64,000 nt of DNA from Harmothoe impar (GCA_947462335.1 OX381705.1:992001-1056000); one strand, 5' to 3'. Counted from the stretch's first letter, positions 10,938-23,399 are shown. Notes: a model not told the origin generated them from the letters alone. Numbers and translations are program-made.

Positions 10938-11314
10938 GGCCACTCAAAAAAAAATCTGGTTTCTCATCACCGCGCGCATCATGAAAATCATGATTTGAGG
11001 ACAACTTTTTTTTTCATTTTGTACAATTTTAATGAAGAAATGTGTTAAATATTGAGAAATATTGTCATATTTGGCATCATATTAAAGCTCATACTGTCAG
11101 TTATGCAGTGGCCTGGGAATATCTTTCATTTTCCAACTTCTGTAAATTCAATAAACACTTAAATACTAAAGTGTGAGATTTGTTCGTGAAAAGTTTACAC
11201 TTTCCTATACATTTTGGACCGTCAGTAAAAAAAAATTAAAATTAAAATAAAAAACGCCCTCGTCATATTTTTCAGTGCTTGGTGATGAGAACCAGATTTT
11301 TTTTTTGAGTGGCC
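10938..11314. mobile_element. TIR MITE, GGCCACTCAAAAAAAAATCTGG
   Basis: GGCCACTCAAAAA and ATCTGGTTTCTCATCACC on the left are mirrored by GGTGATGAGAACCAGATTTT and TTGAGTGGCC on the right. Fragments of the same terminus occur at about 11,880-11,920. Confidence 0.85.
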
Positions 11315-12060
11315 TAATACTGGTAGGCATATACTGCATAGTCTTAGGCATTTACCTTGTATTATTGATACAGATCTATCTGCCTAGATAGCTAGACAAT
11401 CTGTCCCACTAGAAAGTTTAGTAGATAAGCAGTTGGTGTGGGTTATGTTATAGTCATGTTATCAGTCTAACAAAGAAAACCTCCCAAAATAACCGGCATT
11501 GAGGGGGAGGGGGACAGGGCACACCATGTATAGCAACTATTACCCATTAAGCTTGTTTTGGGAGGGATTGTGTCGCTATATAGAGGTATAGAGCAGCATT
11601 AAGTAATATATAAGACTAGGCGGTAAATGCTTTTTGTCAACGCAGTTAGTTAGTCACAGCGTGCAGTCATCATTGCTTACCTCTTTTACTGAGGGGTAAA
11701 ATGTATTGGGAAATGTATACTTATACTTATATATATTCAAGTAGTTAGTTACCTCTCTGCATTACAGACAGTATAATCTTTAATTACAGACAGTATAAGC
11801 TTTTATTTGATACCAAATATTTGATTACCAAATATGCCAATATTTGACTACTTTTTGACTTTTTTTTCATTAAAAATCTTGCGCGCGGTGGTGAGAAACC
11901 AGAATTTTTTTAATGCCCTTATTTCAGGTTATTCATATTGTTTCATCATAGTACAGAAATCTTAGTTGACTTCCTGCATATAAAGCTGGCCACTTTTTCA
12001 GTTTAATGACTGTTTGTTTACGGTAACCCAATCACATATGTGATATACTAGCACTTTTAT
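11315..12060. other. Unannotated A/T-rich stretch
   Basis: No gene is supported. It includes a partial copy of the preceding element's terminus (GGTGGTGAGAAACCAGAATT at about 11,888). Confidence 0.45.
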
Positions 12061-12075
12061 GACCCTGCCTAAACA

Positions 12076-12313
12076 GGGCCGACCCTACGTTTTTTTATGC
12101 ACATGTGAAGACATTTTTATATTATTACAATTTTTTGGGGTCGATTTTAGGTTTACAAAAGTTTGAAAAAATCTTCCTATTTTTACACTTTTTTGGGGCA
12201 ATTTTAGAGGGAAAGTAAAAAAAATTTAAGGTTTAAAAGAAAGTCCGACCTACCGACCCTAGAGTTTTTTCCCATCTTACTTGAAACAAACCTTTTTTTT
12301 TCATTTGGCCTTA
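12076..12313. mobile_element. Partial MITE, AGGCCAAAAAAAAAGAAGGTTTG family
   Basis: Contains GGGCCGACCCTACG on the left and ACTTGAAACAAACCTTTTTT followed by TTGGCCTTA on the right. The same termini and the GTAGGGTCGGTAGGTCGG interior are seen in the fuller copy at 14891-15143. Confidence 0.6.
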
Positions 12314-12392
12314 CATATCAGGAAGGGGTTTCGCCACATAATATGGATCCCTGTGAGGCTGTGTGACACATACGGCGGGTCCGTAGTAGACG

Positions 12393-14376
12393 TGAGGAGG
12401 TGGTAGTGGAGGTGAGGAGGTGGTAGTGGAGGTGAGGAGGTAGTAGTGGATGTGAGGAGGTGGTAGTGGAGGTGAGGGGTAGTAGTGGAGGTGAGGAGGT
12501 GGTAGTGGATGTGAGGAGGTGGTAGTGGATGTGAGGAGGTGGTAGTGGATGTGAGGAGGTGGTAGTGGATGTGAGGAGGTGGTAGTGGATGTGAGGAGGT
12601 GGTAGTGGAGGTGAGGAGGTGGTAGTGGAGGTGAGGTGGTAGTAGTGGAGGTGAGGAGGTGGTAGTGGAGGTGAGGAGGTGGTAGTGGATGTGAGGAGGT
12701 GGTAGTGGACATGAGGAGGTAGTAGTGGACGTGAGGAGGTGGTAGTGGAGGTGAGGAGGTGGTAGTGGAGGTGAGGAGGTAGTAGTGGAGGTGAGGAGGT
12801 GGTAGTGGAGGTGAGGAGGTGGTAGTGGAGGTGAGGAGGTAGTAGTGGACGTGAGGAGGAGGTGGTAGTGGACGTGAGGAGGAGGTGGTAGTGGACGTGA
12901 GGAGGTGGTAGTGGACGTGAGGAGGAGGTGGTAGTGGACGTGAGGAGGAGGTAGCTGACGTGAGGAGGTAGTAGTGGAGGTGAGGAGGTGGTAGTGGATG
13001 TGAGGAGGTGGTAGTGGAGGTGAGGAGGTAGTAGTGGACATGAGGAAGTGGTAGTGGACGTGAGGAGGTAGCAGTGGACGTGAGGAAGTGGTAGTGGACG
13101 TGAGGAGGTAGTAGTGGACGTGAGGAGGTAGTGGTGGACATGAGGAAGTGGTAGTGGACGTGAGGAGGTAGTGGTGGACGTGAGGAGGTGGTAGTGGACG
13201 TGAGGAAGTGGTAGTGGACGTGAGGAGGTAGCAGTGGACGTGAGGAGGTGGTAGTGGACGTGAGGAGGAGGTGGTAGTGGACGTGAGGAGGAGGTGGTAG
13301 TGGACGTGAGGAGGAGGTAGCTGACGTGAGGAGGTAGTAGTGGAGGTGAGGAGGTGGTAGTGGAGGTGAGGAGGTGGTAGTGGAGGTGAGGAGGTAGTAG
13401 TGGACATGAGGAAGTGGTAGTGGACGTGAGGAGGTAGCAGTGGACGTGAGGAAGTGGTAGTGGACGTGAGGAGGTAGTAGTGGACGTGAGGAGGTAGTGG
13501 TGGACATGAGGAAGTGGTAGTGGACGTGAGGAGGTAGTGGTGGACGTGAGGAGGTGGTAGTGGACGTGAGGAAGTGGTAGTGGACGTGAGGAGGTAGCAG
13601 TGGACGTGAGGAGGTGGTAGTGGACGTGAGGAGGTAGTAGTGGACGTGAGGAGGTAGTGGTGGACATGAGGAAGTGGTAGTGGACGTAAGGAGGTAGTGG
13701 TGGACGAGAGGGGTGGTAGTGGACGTGAGGAGGTGGTAGTGGACGTGAGGAGGTGGTAGTGGACGTGAGGAGGTGGTAGTGGACGTGAGGAGGTAGTAGT
13801 GGACGTAAAGAGATGGTAGTGGACGTGAGGAGGTGGTAGTGGACGTGAGGAGGAGGTGGTAGTGGACGTGAGGAGGTGGTAGTGGACGTGAGGAGGAGGT
13901 GGTAGTGGACGTGAGGAGGAGGTGGTAGTGGACGTGAGGAGGTGGTAGTGGACGTGAGGAGGTGGTAGTGGACGTGAGGAGGTGGTAGTGGACGTGAGGA
14001 GGAGGTGGTAGTGGACGTGAGGAGGAGGTGGTAGTGGACGTGAGGAGGTGGTAGTGGAGGTGAGGAGGTGGTAGTGGACGTGAGGAGGTGGTAGTGGACG
14101 TGAGGAGGTGGTAGTGGACGTGAGGAGGTGGTAGTGGACGTGAGGAGGTGGTAGTGGAGGTGAGGAGGTGGTAGTGGACGTGAGGAGGTGGTAGTGGACG
14201 TGAGGAGGTGGTAGTGGACGTGAGGAGGTGGTAGTGGACGTGAGGAGGTGGTAGTGGACGTGAGGAGGTGGTAGTGGACGTGAGGAGGTGGTAGTGGACG
14301 TGAGGAGGTGGTAGTGGACGTGAGGAGGTGGTAGTGGACGTGAGGAGGTGGTAGTGGACGTGAGGAGGTGGTAGTG
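12393..14376. repeat. 2-kb minisatellite, 20/23-bp unit
   Basis: Roughly 100 tandem units of GTGGTAGTGGACGTGAGGAG, with 23-bp variants that add GAG and higher-order blocks of variant units (for example a block around 12,840-13,250 recurs around 13,260-13,640). It is strand-asymmetric, purine-rich on plus. The His/Pro/Thr-rich frames on the minus strand (up to 687 codons) come from repeat periodicity. The same unit occurs in the foldback element at 35,243-36,084. Confidence 0.95.
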
Positions 14377-14399
14377 ATCATTATCTACCCTCTACCAGT

Positions 14400-14890
14400 T
14401 TTGTCTACTAATTACTAGAAGTGATTAAAAACTTAAGTATGTTTACAGGAACGGAGACACTGCAATAAAGACTCGGGAGACTATATGCCTGTCTGTCTGT
14501 CTGTCTGCAGTGCGATATCCTGTGTCTATAATTGGTTTAGTTAGTACCACCACTCCACACCAGATGGGGTGAGGGAGCTGGTTTCCAGCCCAAGCTGTGA
14601 ACTGTCAGAGTCACTACCGGTACTGCTATTCCAATAGTTTACTAGTTAAAACTGCTCCCAAGATTAACATATATCTGTTTAGGAATTGAACACCATTATT
14701 GTAAACACTTCATGTATTACCCTATACCTATAAATTATATGAAATATATAAACAGTGCACTCTGTTTTATTCACTGGTGGCTGTTGTTAAAGATACATTG
14801 TCAACTAGATCGATGATTTTGTAATTGAGTAATTAATAACACCTTCATTAATATTATATATTTTGCTAATACATGGCATAATTCTTTTAA
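14400..14890. other. Unannotated stretch
   Basis: No gene is supported; a short (TGTC)n tract lies at about 14,489-14,508. Confidence 0.45.
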
Positions 14891-15143
14891 GGCCAAAAAA
14901 AAAGAAGGTTTGTTTCAGGTAACATGGCATGAAAATGTAGGGTCGGTAGGTCGGATTTTTTTTTTTTTAACTTTTTTTTTTAACATGAAAGTACTACCCA
15001 GCCTCTCCGAAGACCCGAAAATTGACCCAAAAAAGCTAAAAATAAGGAAAATTCTTCAAAATTGCATAGAAAAAACGTAGGGTCGGCCCTCTTTTGATAG
15101 GGTCGGTCGGGTGACCTGAAACAAACATTCTTTTTTTTTGGCC
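14891..15143. mobile_element. TIR MITE, AGGCCAAAAAAAAAGAAGG
   Basis: GGCCAAAAAAAAAGAAGG and TTTGTTTCAGGTAAC on the left mirror GACCTGAAACAAACATTC and TTTTTTTTTGGCC on the right. The interior has inverted GTAGGGTCGG motifs. Confidence 0.8.
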
Positions 15144-16457
15144 TAATCTCAGAGCTCCGTGTGTGCATATAATATCGATCTAGACATGGGTTGTACTTCT
15201 TTATGGCGGGAAATAAAAGCCCCTTTGCTACATGTGGATCCAACAGACCAAAACAGAACAGTGTAAACTTTGGGCAATGACCTGTCTGGTCACACGTGAT
15301 TGTTGTACGTACAATTGTTCAGAGGTGTCCGGGTCAGGGCATCAAGAAATGTACAAGGTACCTAATACTTAATCATATACACCAATAAATTGGTCTTTTG
15401 TTAGTAATATGTGATATTCACTAAGTCAACATGATATATGGGCCATATGTACAGCCTTTGTACCCATGTAGGGTGAAGTCACAACCATTTCTGAGAAAGA
15501 TATGAAAGTATTGACACTCTAAAGCATTTGTACATTTTTAGATGCAAGGGCAAGGGTTGACTTATGTGTTACCTAACAGGCTGCCAAGATCGTCAACAGA
15601 CCTAATAACTCCCGTAATAACTGCACTGACAGCAGACAATCAATGCCCTACACCTTGTTATGTTATCCGGTTTAGTGTCGGCTCTCCCTTATAGGCCTAT
15701 TTCTACAATGCTGCCTGCTCATTCTCACAGAAAATACACTGCATTTACAACTTGGGGAGAAGGTTTACAATAGCACTTCCAATATCTAAATGACCTTCAT
15801 GGAAAATGGGGATACTTTAGCTGATATTGTATCTTTAAATGTAAGTGGTCTCTGCTTGTCATCTGACAGATGAAATCAACAACACACAAACGCAGGTTCT
15901 ATGCATTTTTAAATTCAAAACGTATTTTATTATGCAGACTGATTTTACAAAATTTAGTACACATTCGAAAATGAGATGGATTTGATGATTTGGTGTCATT
16001 CTCATCAAGGTATGTTAATTGTTATAACCTGCTCTTCGTTATAACTGCATGTTATAGCGGGACGATCCTGGGTGAAGGCTCTGGTGTTTAATATACATTA
16101 AAGAATTCAAATGCAGTTTTTTATTTATATTTCTTTTTTATAAAAGTACAAACTTGTCTCCTCTGACACTTGACGACAAATAGTTCTTTAACACCTGCAT
16201 TTTGTATCAATACGCTGGTAACTCCACTCCACTACAAATAACCGGTACCCTGGTAGGGCTCCAGGCTGGGTCCAGTCTTCCTCCTGCCTCGATCCCTCCT
16301 TGGATAGTTCATCGTATCATGTGGATTTTGTATTAATACGCCAGTACCGCTTGAAAGGATCCACTACATGAGTGGTTCGTTGTCAAGGCCGTACAAGACA
16401 CCAACCCCGATGCAGTCCGCGCCCTCTAGTCGTGTGTCTGGGAGGCTGCACGGTTCA
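15144..16457. other. Unannotated stretch
   Basis: About 1.3 kb with no supportable gene, RNA or clear repeat. Confidence 0.45.
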
Positions 16458-16520
16458 CTCACACCGGACGTGACGTCACACACACCGGACGTGACGTCAC
16501 ACACACCGGACGTTGCCTCC
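16458..16520. repeat. Short 21-bp tandem repeat with TGACGTCA
   Basis: Three copies of CACCGGACGTGACGTCACA, the last degraded. Two carry the palindrome TGACGTCA, as in the unrelated array at 3829-4386. Confidence 0.8.
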
Positions 16521-16654
16521 ATGAGCAGCGTCCCCGGCAGGCCCTGTGCGTCATGCCCGACTGTAATGTAAAGACACATACCTTCTGTAATTTCCTGTAA
16601 TGTGCAATCACACTTATATTAAGGGATAGGCCCCTTGATATGGCAAATACGGGA

Positions 16655-17320
16655 TAGCTCAATCGTTAACAGCGCAATCTTAATCTTACATCTTAATCTT
16701 ACATCTTAATCTTACATCTTAATCTTACATTTTAAAATGTCTTAATCTACCCAGAAAGAAAAAAAAACGGGGGTTGGGGGGGCAGAGCCCCCCTTTGCAT
16801 ACTAGTCGACTAGCCTATCCTACAATGGACTGTGTTGTTTAAGATAGGATTAAGATAGGTTAAGATAAGATTAAGTCTGATTTTAAGATAATTAAGACAA
16901 TCCTAATTCTGCATTAAGGAAGATAAAGACTGATTTTAAGATAATTAAGACGATCTTAATTCTGTGTTAAGATTAGGGAGTGTTCATTCATTATTTACAG
17001 GGGGGGTGGCGAAAAAATTTCCGACCCATACTGAGGGGGGGGGGCGTAAATAATTCTGATCCCTCTTGAGGGGGGCGTAAAAGTTTAAGCCCCCTTTTAG
17101 CAAAAAAGCCAGCGCGTTACTAAAGTTCAAAGGGGGGGGGGGGCGAAATCTTTTCGGCGCCTCCGGCGAGGGGGGGCGCGAAACGTTACACCCCCTTTTT
17201 GAGGGGGGGGGGGCTTAAAAAGTTTTCACCTCTCCAAGCGAAATCCCACCACCCCCCCCCCTGTAATTGATAAATGAACACTCCCTTACGCTGTTAACGT
17301 TTGTCCGCGCACCTAGGAGA
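16655..17320. mobile_element. TIR element, AGGTGCG...AACGTTA family, copy 2, interrupted
   Basis: CGTTAACAGCGCAATCTTA on the left and CGCTGTTAACGTTTGTCCGC on the right match the termini at 10373-10832, and the GGGGCAGAGCCCCCC interior is shared. A G-rich MITE (16976-17285) sits inside the right terminus. Confidence 0.8.
16976..17285. mobile_element. G-rich GGGAGTG MITE nested in another element
   Basis: Starts GGGAGTGTTCATTCATTATT and ends with the inverted form, ATAAATGAACACTCCC. It is flanked by TTA on both sides (16973-16975 and 17286-17288). Removing the insert plus one TTA restores the host element's expected AAGATT(A/G)CGCTGTTAACG, which supports a 3-bp TTA duplication. Confidence 0.8.
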
Positions 17321-17960
17321 GATATCACAGGCGTGCCTGAGATGGGAGATGACTCTCTTTTCGGGGTGCAAAGGCTACGATTGTTATTTTTTAGTAAGGT
17401 ATAACTGAAGTTTCCTTCTTTATTATTGACAAACAAAGAACCATTCAAAATTCTGCGGGGGAAAAGTAGGAAGCCAGAGGTTAGTGCGTAATTATATATA
17501 TTGCAACATCATCGTTATAGTTCTATTACAAATATTCTAACTCTAGACACCTTAATAAAAATCAATGTAAGCCTTTGTTCCCCCAAATGAGAGTGACCTT
17601 GCCTTTATCCCATCCTCTATATACACAAAAACATACTAGTATATATTTGTATTTAAGTGAAATATACCCCATCAGCATTGACATATCCCTAAATTAGTTA
17701 CAATCCTCCTCACCAGATGGGATCACCTTCAAGTGTAAGTGTACAATGTAGCCCATAGAAGTGGCCCCTCTCGATATCTGGCTGGAGCGAGGGCCCATTA
17801 CAGCCCGGGGAAAGTTCACGTTCTTAGCCTACTCAGGGTGCCCCGCACGCCATTTGTTTCTTATATGACGTCATGATGGCGCGAAATATTGCATCCAATC
17901 AGTATGACCACAGAGGTCATGTGTGTAATGGTCCCCAGCTCCAGTCTAATATACAATATA
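17321..17960. other. Unannotated stretch
   Basis: No gene or repeat is supported. Confidence 0.4.
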
Positions 17961-18291
17961 TACCATATTCGACTTAATAAGCGCCCTCCCCCTAATATGC
18001 GCCCCCTTTTTCAGATTTCCCCCCTGAATTTTTTATGTGTTTCTACAATTATGTTACTGATTTTCTCACCTGTGTTAAACATGGAGCATTTCACACCCGT
18101 GCAGGTGTTAAGGCCAAGCCAAGTGTGAAGTAATATGGGTATATAAGAGGCCTTCTAGATGCCACTGAGGTCTGTATATGACAGCCATGGGGGGGGGGGG
18201 GGCGCTTATTAAAATGAATATTTGAGGCTGATTCTTTTCACTTAAAATAACATTTTAAGCGCCCAGAGCGCTTATTACGTCGAATACGGTA
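17961..18291. mobile_element. TIR MITE, TACCGTATTCGACGTAATAAGCGC family, copy 1
   Basis: TACCATATTCGACTTAATAA on the left and TTATTACGTCGAATACGGTA on the right are inverted copies; GCGCCC blocks adjoin both. Copy 2 lies at 27430-27574. Confidence 0.85.
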
Positions 18292-19181
18292 ACTGTGGTT
18301 TAAATGGGCCTGCCCTAACCACACAGTACGGCCACTACAGAGATAAGCTGATGTTGTGTCACAAAAATAATCATGCACACAAAAATAAAGAACCATGGTT
18401 ATAAGACACAATGGCTACATACCGTGGTTAGCGTCTGTGATGAGCACTTCTGTCTCGTTGTCTTCATCATTTGGTTTGCTCCACAGACACCCCATCTACA
18501 ATGTACATGACACATAAAAAGATACATATTGGACAGGGAGGAATGACCTCTCAATCTAACCTCAAAAACTATATCATAAATGTCCACCTTAAATAGCCAC
18601 CTTAAATAGCCATGCATGAATGCTGTCATGTGCATCTACAGAGTAAATGAAATACATTGTGGTTAGGATTAAAAGGGAATTTGACACTTGACTACTCTAT
18701 CATCGTATATCATACTTTGAATAACTAGGTGTAATGTGCATTTATATAATTATTGCAAAAGTGTATTGCAAAATGTAATGTGCAAATACAATTATTGCAA
18801 AATGCCTTAATTGTTAAAATCCCTTTCCCCTAAGGGGTTAAGATCCCCACAATCCACATATGGTTTTGTGCTTCCTTAATCCTTATAACGGGGGAGGGGA
18901 GGCGGGGGGGGGGGGGCGGGGGGGCGGGAGGGTCCTTAACTACTTAAACCCCGGGCCGCCGTATATAAAAGGCTGAGTACCTGTCATGCCTGCACTCCGA
19001 CTGTTACTGGAGGGGCAGCAAGATCTGCGCCTTTAACCTTATCAGTGTACGGATACCATTGCGTGAGTCATTGACTTAGACTGATCCGTCACTTTTGTAC
19101 AATACCAGAATAAAGCGCCGCCCCTGAGGCAGGGGTATGGGGAGGTGGGGGGAGGGTCGGACATCACCTCCGACATCTACA
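18292..19181. other. Unannotated stretch with a G-rich tract
   Basis: A GGGGGAGGGGAGGCGGGG-type tract lies at about 18,890-18,935. A TATATAAAAGG sequence at about 18,962 looks like a TATA box but no gene follows that I can support. Confidence 0.4.
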
Positions 19182-19445
19182 TAGCACAGCCTACGGGGTT
19201 GTACACTCCCACAGGGTCGTCATGATGCATGAATGAATCAAAGATGGAGACGCCCCTGGGGAGCAAACATACAAGGCAAGGCTGGAAGATGGACGACAAG
19301 GGAGCAGCAGTAGTTACCATTAACAAATGTAGTAAATATTGTAATTATAATAGTACTCACAGTCTGAAAGGTTACAGTTGAAGTGAGCCGTGATTGAAAC
19401 AAGCTACTACTAACACTTGGAGGCTTTCAACATTCATCTGGCTTA
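19182..19445. repeat. Local duplication, copy 1
   Basis: Shares CACAGCCTACGGGGTTG, CACAGGGTCGTCATGATGCA and GGGAGCAGCAGTAGTTACCA with 19901-20424 in the same order and orientation. The two copies differ by insertions. Confidence 0.8.
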
Positions 19446-19765
19446 GGGAGTGTTCATTTTTTAACAGCAGGGGGGTGTCGGTGGATTTTCGCGCTAGCCC
19501 GTCAGAATTTTTTTGTTCCCCCCCGCTAGAGGGGTCGAAATTTTTTCAGTCCCTCCCTCCAGGCAGGTTGAAATTGAGCGTGGCCGACCCCTTTAAGCTA
19601 TAGTGACATGCAGGCTTTTCCGCTAAAAAGGGGTGTAATTTTTTTGCCCCCCCCCCTCAGAAGGGGTCCACATTTTTTTGGTCCCCCCCTTCAAGGGGTG
19701 CAAACTTTTTTGGTCCCCCCCAAAATCCACCAACCCCCCCTGTTGTTAAAAAATTACCCACTCCC
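19446..19765. mobile_element. G-rich GGGAGTG MITE
   Basis: GGGAGTGTTCATTTTTTAAC at the left and the inverted GTTAAAAAATTACCCACTCC at the right, flanked by TTA on both sides. It is inserted into the duplicated block above. Confidence 0.8.
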
Positions 19766-19900
19766 TTACCTGACGCGAAACTGAGATAAGATATGATGGC
19801 CATACACCTTACTGTGACCTTATCAGTTGAATAAAAGAGTCTGATTGCGTGGATTGACTACGATGGAATAATGCATGAATTCATGTAAAATCATCATGCA

Positions 19901-20424
19901 CAGCCTACAGGGTTGATACACTCCCACAGGGTCGTCATGATGCATGAATGAATCAAAGATGGGGAGCTAACATAAGAGGTAGAGACAAGATAAGGCTGGA
20001 AGATGGAAGACCAAGGAGATATTAGTACCCATTGCCTATCAATTATGATTGATGGTAAAGTGAAGGTGATGATATGTGGTTACTAATTATCTGATAACTT
20101 ATGATACCTAGTTAGAGTATCTACTTGTGTTTTCATTGTTCTATATAATAGCTAAGTTGAGTGCTATGCGTATAATTAATGCTGGTGTCGAATATTTTCG
20201 AGCTGTATAAGTTCTTTTTGTACACCAGGATAAAATAAACGGGATAGATGTATTTACATCTTCTCATACTCAAAAAAAGGGAGCAGCAGTAGTTACCATT
20301 AACAAATGTAGTAAATATTGTGATGATAATCGTACTCACAGTTAGGTCTGAAAGGTTACAGTTGAAGTGAGCCGTGATTGAAACAAGCTAATAATGGCAT
20401 TTGGAGGTTTTCAACATCTTCCTA
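19901..20424. repeat. Local duplication, copy 2
   Basis: Direct duplicate of 19182-19445. Here an extra segment (about 20,020-20,275) separates the two conserved blocks, and no GGGAGTG MITE follows. Confidence 0.75.
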
Positions 20425-20682
20425 TAGTTATAAATCAGGCACTGAAAAGATAAGGGGTCTAAAGAAGTGTCACTACTGATGACATCTGTCGTCATTGTGC
20501 CGATACCTATCTCTACAGCTGTAGGTCATCATAGGGTCGTCATATGTGACGACACTATGTCGTTATTTTGATCACCCCTTTGACCCAGTTTGGAATTAGG
20601 GATGGGGTTGTCATTTATCAGTTCATGGCTAATTCATTTTCTGTATGATAGGCTATATGCATTTCGAATGGTTTTATGGCAA

Positions 20683-20849
20683 GGGCCGTCCATAAAGTAC
20701 TTCCCCCCTCCCCATTTTGAACCCCCCCTCACATCCCTTGTCACGCCTTTCCCCTTACCTTTATCATTGGGGACCAATACCCTCCCTCCCCCCGCCCCCC
20801 CCCCCCCCCCACACACACCTTCATGTGTGACATTCTTTATGGACGGCCC
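20683..20849. mobile_element. C-rich TIR MITE, GGGCCGTCCATAAAGTA
   Basis: GGGCCGTCCATAAAGTACTT on the left and ATTCTTTATGGACGGCCC on the right are inverted copies around a C-rich core. Confidence 0.8.
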
Positions 20850-20983
20850 CCAATGAGCCCCTCTTCCCACCATCATGGGTGTTTCATGTAATATAACAGG
20901 TCCAACTAGGCCCTATATTATTTATGGGCATATATATTATAATGTAAAAAGTATTTGCAATGTGTATCAATGATGTGCCTCTA

Positions 20984-21186
20984 CATGGGTAAAAATCGAC
21001 ACGGGCGACACGGCCCTTTTAGGCCATTTTAAAAATCGACAGACACAGGAAAAATAGGGATGAAAATCGACCCACTTGGATTTTTCTCTAAGTTATTATA
21101 TACCTAAAAATCGACACAGTGAGACAGCCCTTTTGCTTAAATCCGACACGGCGACACGGTCAACATTTTGGGTACCCATGTAGAAC
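20984..21186. repeat. Dispersed repeat with AATCGACAC motifs, copy 1
   Basis: Multiple AAAATCGACACGG-like motifs, ending GGGTACCCATGTAG. About 80-85% similar by eye to 33430-33645. Confidence 0.75.
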
Positions 21187-22374
21187 CATATGAATGTACA
21201 CATGAGTGTATAGTAAAGCCCCTAGTGGCTGAATATGGTGTAGAAATAACGACTATATATAGGTAGTCAATGTGATTACAGTAGATGGCCTTTCAGGCAG
21301 GTCACTCTGTAGTGACGACTTCCACATAACGTTAAGTATTCAGTGTACACACGGAGGTAGATGGGTGTCCATAGTGGGTTTGCCGGTTGTCGCGCATGCG
21401 CGAGTTACGAGGGACTTCCGGCCTGCTGCTGTGACTGTAAACCAGGCATTATCCACTGTAATACAGCCCTGTATTTATGCTGTATTTTTGCTCAAAATGG
21501 AGGAGTAATTGCGTGACAGTTATTGTAACTTCCTTACAAATATGCAAAGAATGAAATTCTATCTGGAAATGTTTTTTATTGGCCTTGATATTTTTCTACA
21601 GCTCTTGACAACTCGTGAGTCTGAGGCTGAAGGCTAGGCCCTAGCCTACTAGTACTAGCCTAGGCCATAGGCTTGGGAGTGATCATTTTTTAACAAGGGG
21701 GGGGGTTTGGGGGGCAAACAAATTTGGGCCATTTACAAGAACACCATGAAGGGCTACTCTCATAGAAATTGTAATAGTACTGTTTTTTTTAAAGTTAACC
21801 ATTCAAGGCTGACACTTCACACTAGCCTACCCTCACTGGCTTCAGTAGCTGTGAATACACATCCCTAGTACAAATGAAACCAGCACCTTTGGCACTGGTG
21901 GGGCAGTAAGGGAGTAAAAATTGAGACCCCTGTACACAAGTACAGAGATCTTCCCAAGCAAAATCCGAAGCAAAAATATCTACATTTACAGTACCAGTAC
22001 CCAGTAGTTCTAAAGTTAAACTTAGACTCGTAGGCCTATATAATAATACATGAAGGGAGTGGGGGGGGGGGGCAGTAAGCCTAGATGTAGCCCTAAACTT
22101 ATAATATAGGTCTAATATTATTTTGGACATTAGACCTAGATTTAGACCTAAACTTATAGTAGCCTATAGGCCTATTAAGGGAGTGTACATTTATTAGTTA
22201 CCGGGGGGGTGGTTGGTTGGGGGGTGTAAATATTTTTGACCCCTCCTGAGGGGGGGAATAAAAGATTCTGACCCCTGGATCAGGGGGGTGTGTAAAAAAT
22301 CTCACGCTCACCCCCCCCCCTTGTTAAAAAAATGATCACTCAAAATGATGACGTCAGGGTTACCGGAGGTTAGG

Positions 22375-22900
22375 ATCGGTCTACAAGTCTGACGTTAGGG
22401 TTGCGGGAGGTGCGGGTTTGTCTACGAGTCTGACGTTAGGGTTACGGGAGGTGCGGGTTTGTCTACGAGTCTGACGTAGGGTTACGGGAGGTGCGGGTTT
22501 GTCTACGAGTCTGACGTTAGGGTTGCAGGAGGTGCGGGTGGGTCTACGAGTCTGACGTTAGGGTTGCGGGAGGTGCGGGTTTGTCTACGAGTCTGACGTA
22601 GGGTTACGGGAGGTGCGGGTTTGTCTACGAGTCTGACGTTAGGGTTGCGGGAGGTGCGGGTTTGTCTACGAGTCTGACGTTAGGGTTGCGGGAGGTGCGG
22701 GTTTGTCTACGAGTCTGACGTAGGGTTACGGGAGGTGCGGGTTTGTCTCCGAGTCTGACGTTAGGGTTGCGGGAGGTGCGGGTGGGTCTACGAGTCTGAC
22801 GTTAGCGTTGAGGGAGGTGCGGGTGGGTCTACGAGTCTGACATTAGAGTTGCGGGAGGTGCGGGTTTGTCTACGAGTCTGACGTTAGGCTTGCGGGATCT
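22375..22900. repeat. 41-bp minisatellite, left foldback arm
   Basis: About 13 units built on GGGTTGCGGGAGGTGCGGGT and TTGTCTACGAGTCTGACGTT; some units lack one T and are 40 bp. Confidence 0.9.
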
Positions 22901-23399
22901 CTGGGCTGGTGGCAGGATCCCTGTAATTGATAAACACACCCTAACAAAGTTGAAAAGAGGTTATTTAAAGTTTTTCTCTGAACCTTTTTTTCAACCTTTT
23001 CTGAATGTTCAGAAAAAGTTCAAAAAAGGTTCATATGAAAACCTTTTTGTCTGAATTGTATGTGCTGCCCAGGTACACTGAAAACACAGACATATGTGAT
23101 AACTATATGATACTGTTTGATCTACGGGTTGTCCTTGCATAAAGATCATTGCTGATCATCATGTTGATCAGCATTATTCTAAAACTAGAGAGTTCTACTA
23201 TACAATGGTGTTACATATAGGCCTACTATTCCACCAAGTCATGTATTGATTAATATCTACCTTGACATTAATCATAGGGGCCATCCACTAATTACATACA
23301 CACAGTTTAGACACCCCCCCCCCCCACTAATGAAATAAATGGATGTCATGAAATTTACAGAGGAACATTTAGGGTTAATAGGTGGGTATCCTATTTCCA

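Noticed and set aside
12301..14381. Long minus-strand open frames (368 to 687 codons) of His/Pro/Thr/Ser-rich protein
   Set aside because: They are the three frames of a 20-bp minisatellite that contains no stop codons; the three frames overlap and all look alike.
20590..20876. Pro-rich and Gly-rich frames on opposite strands
   Set aside because: They run through the C-rich core of a small TIR element; composition alone explains them.
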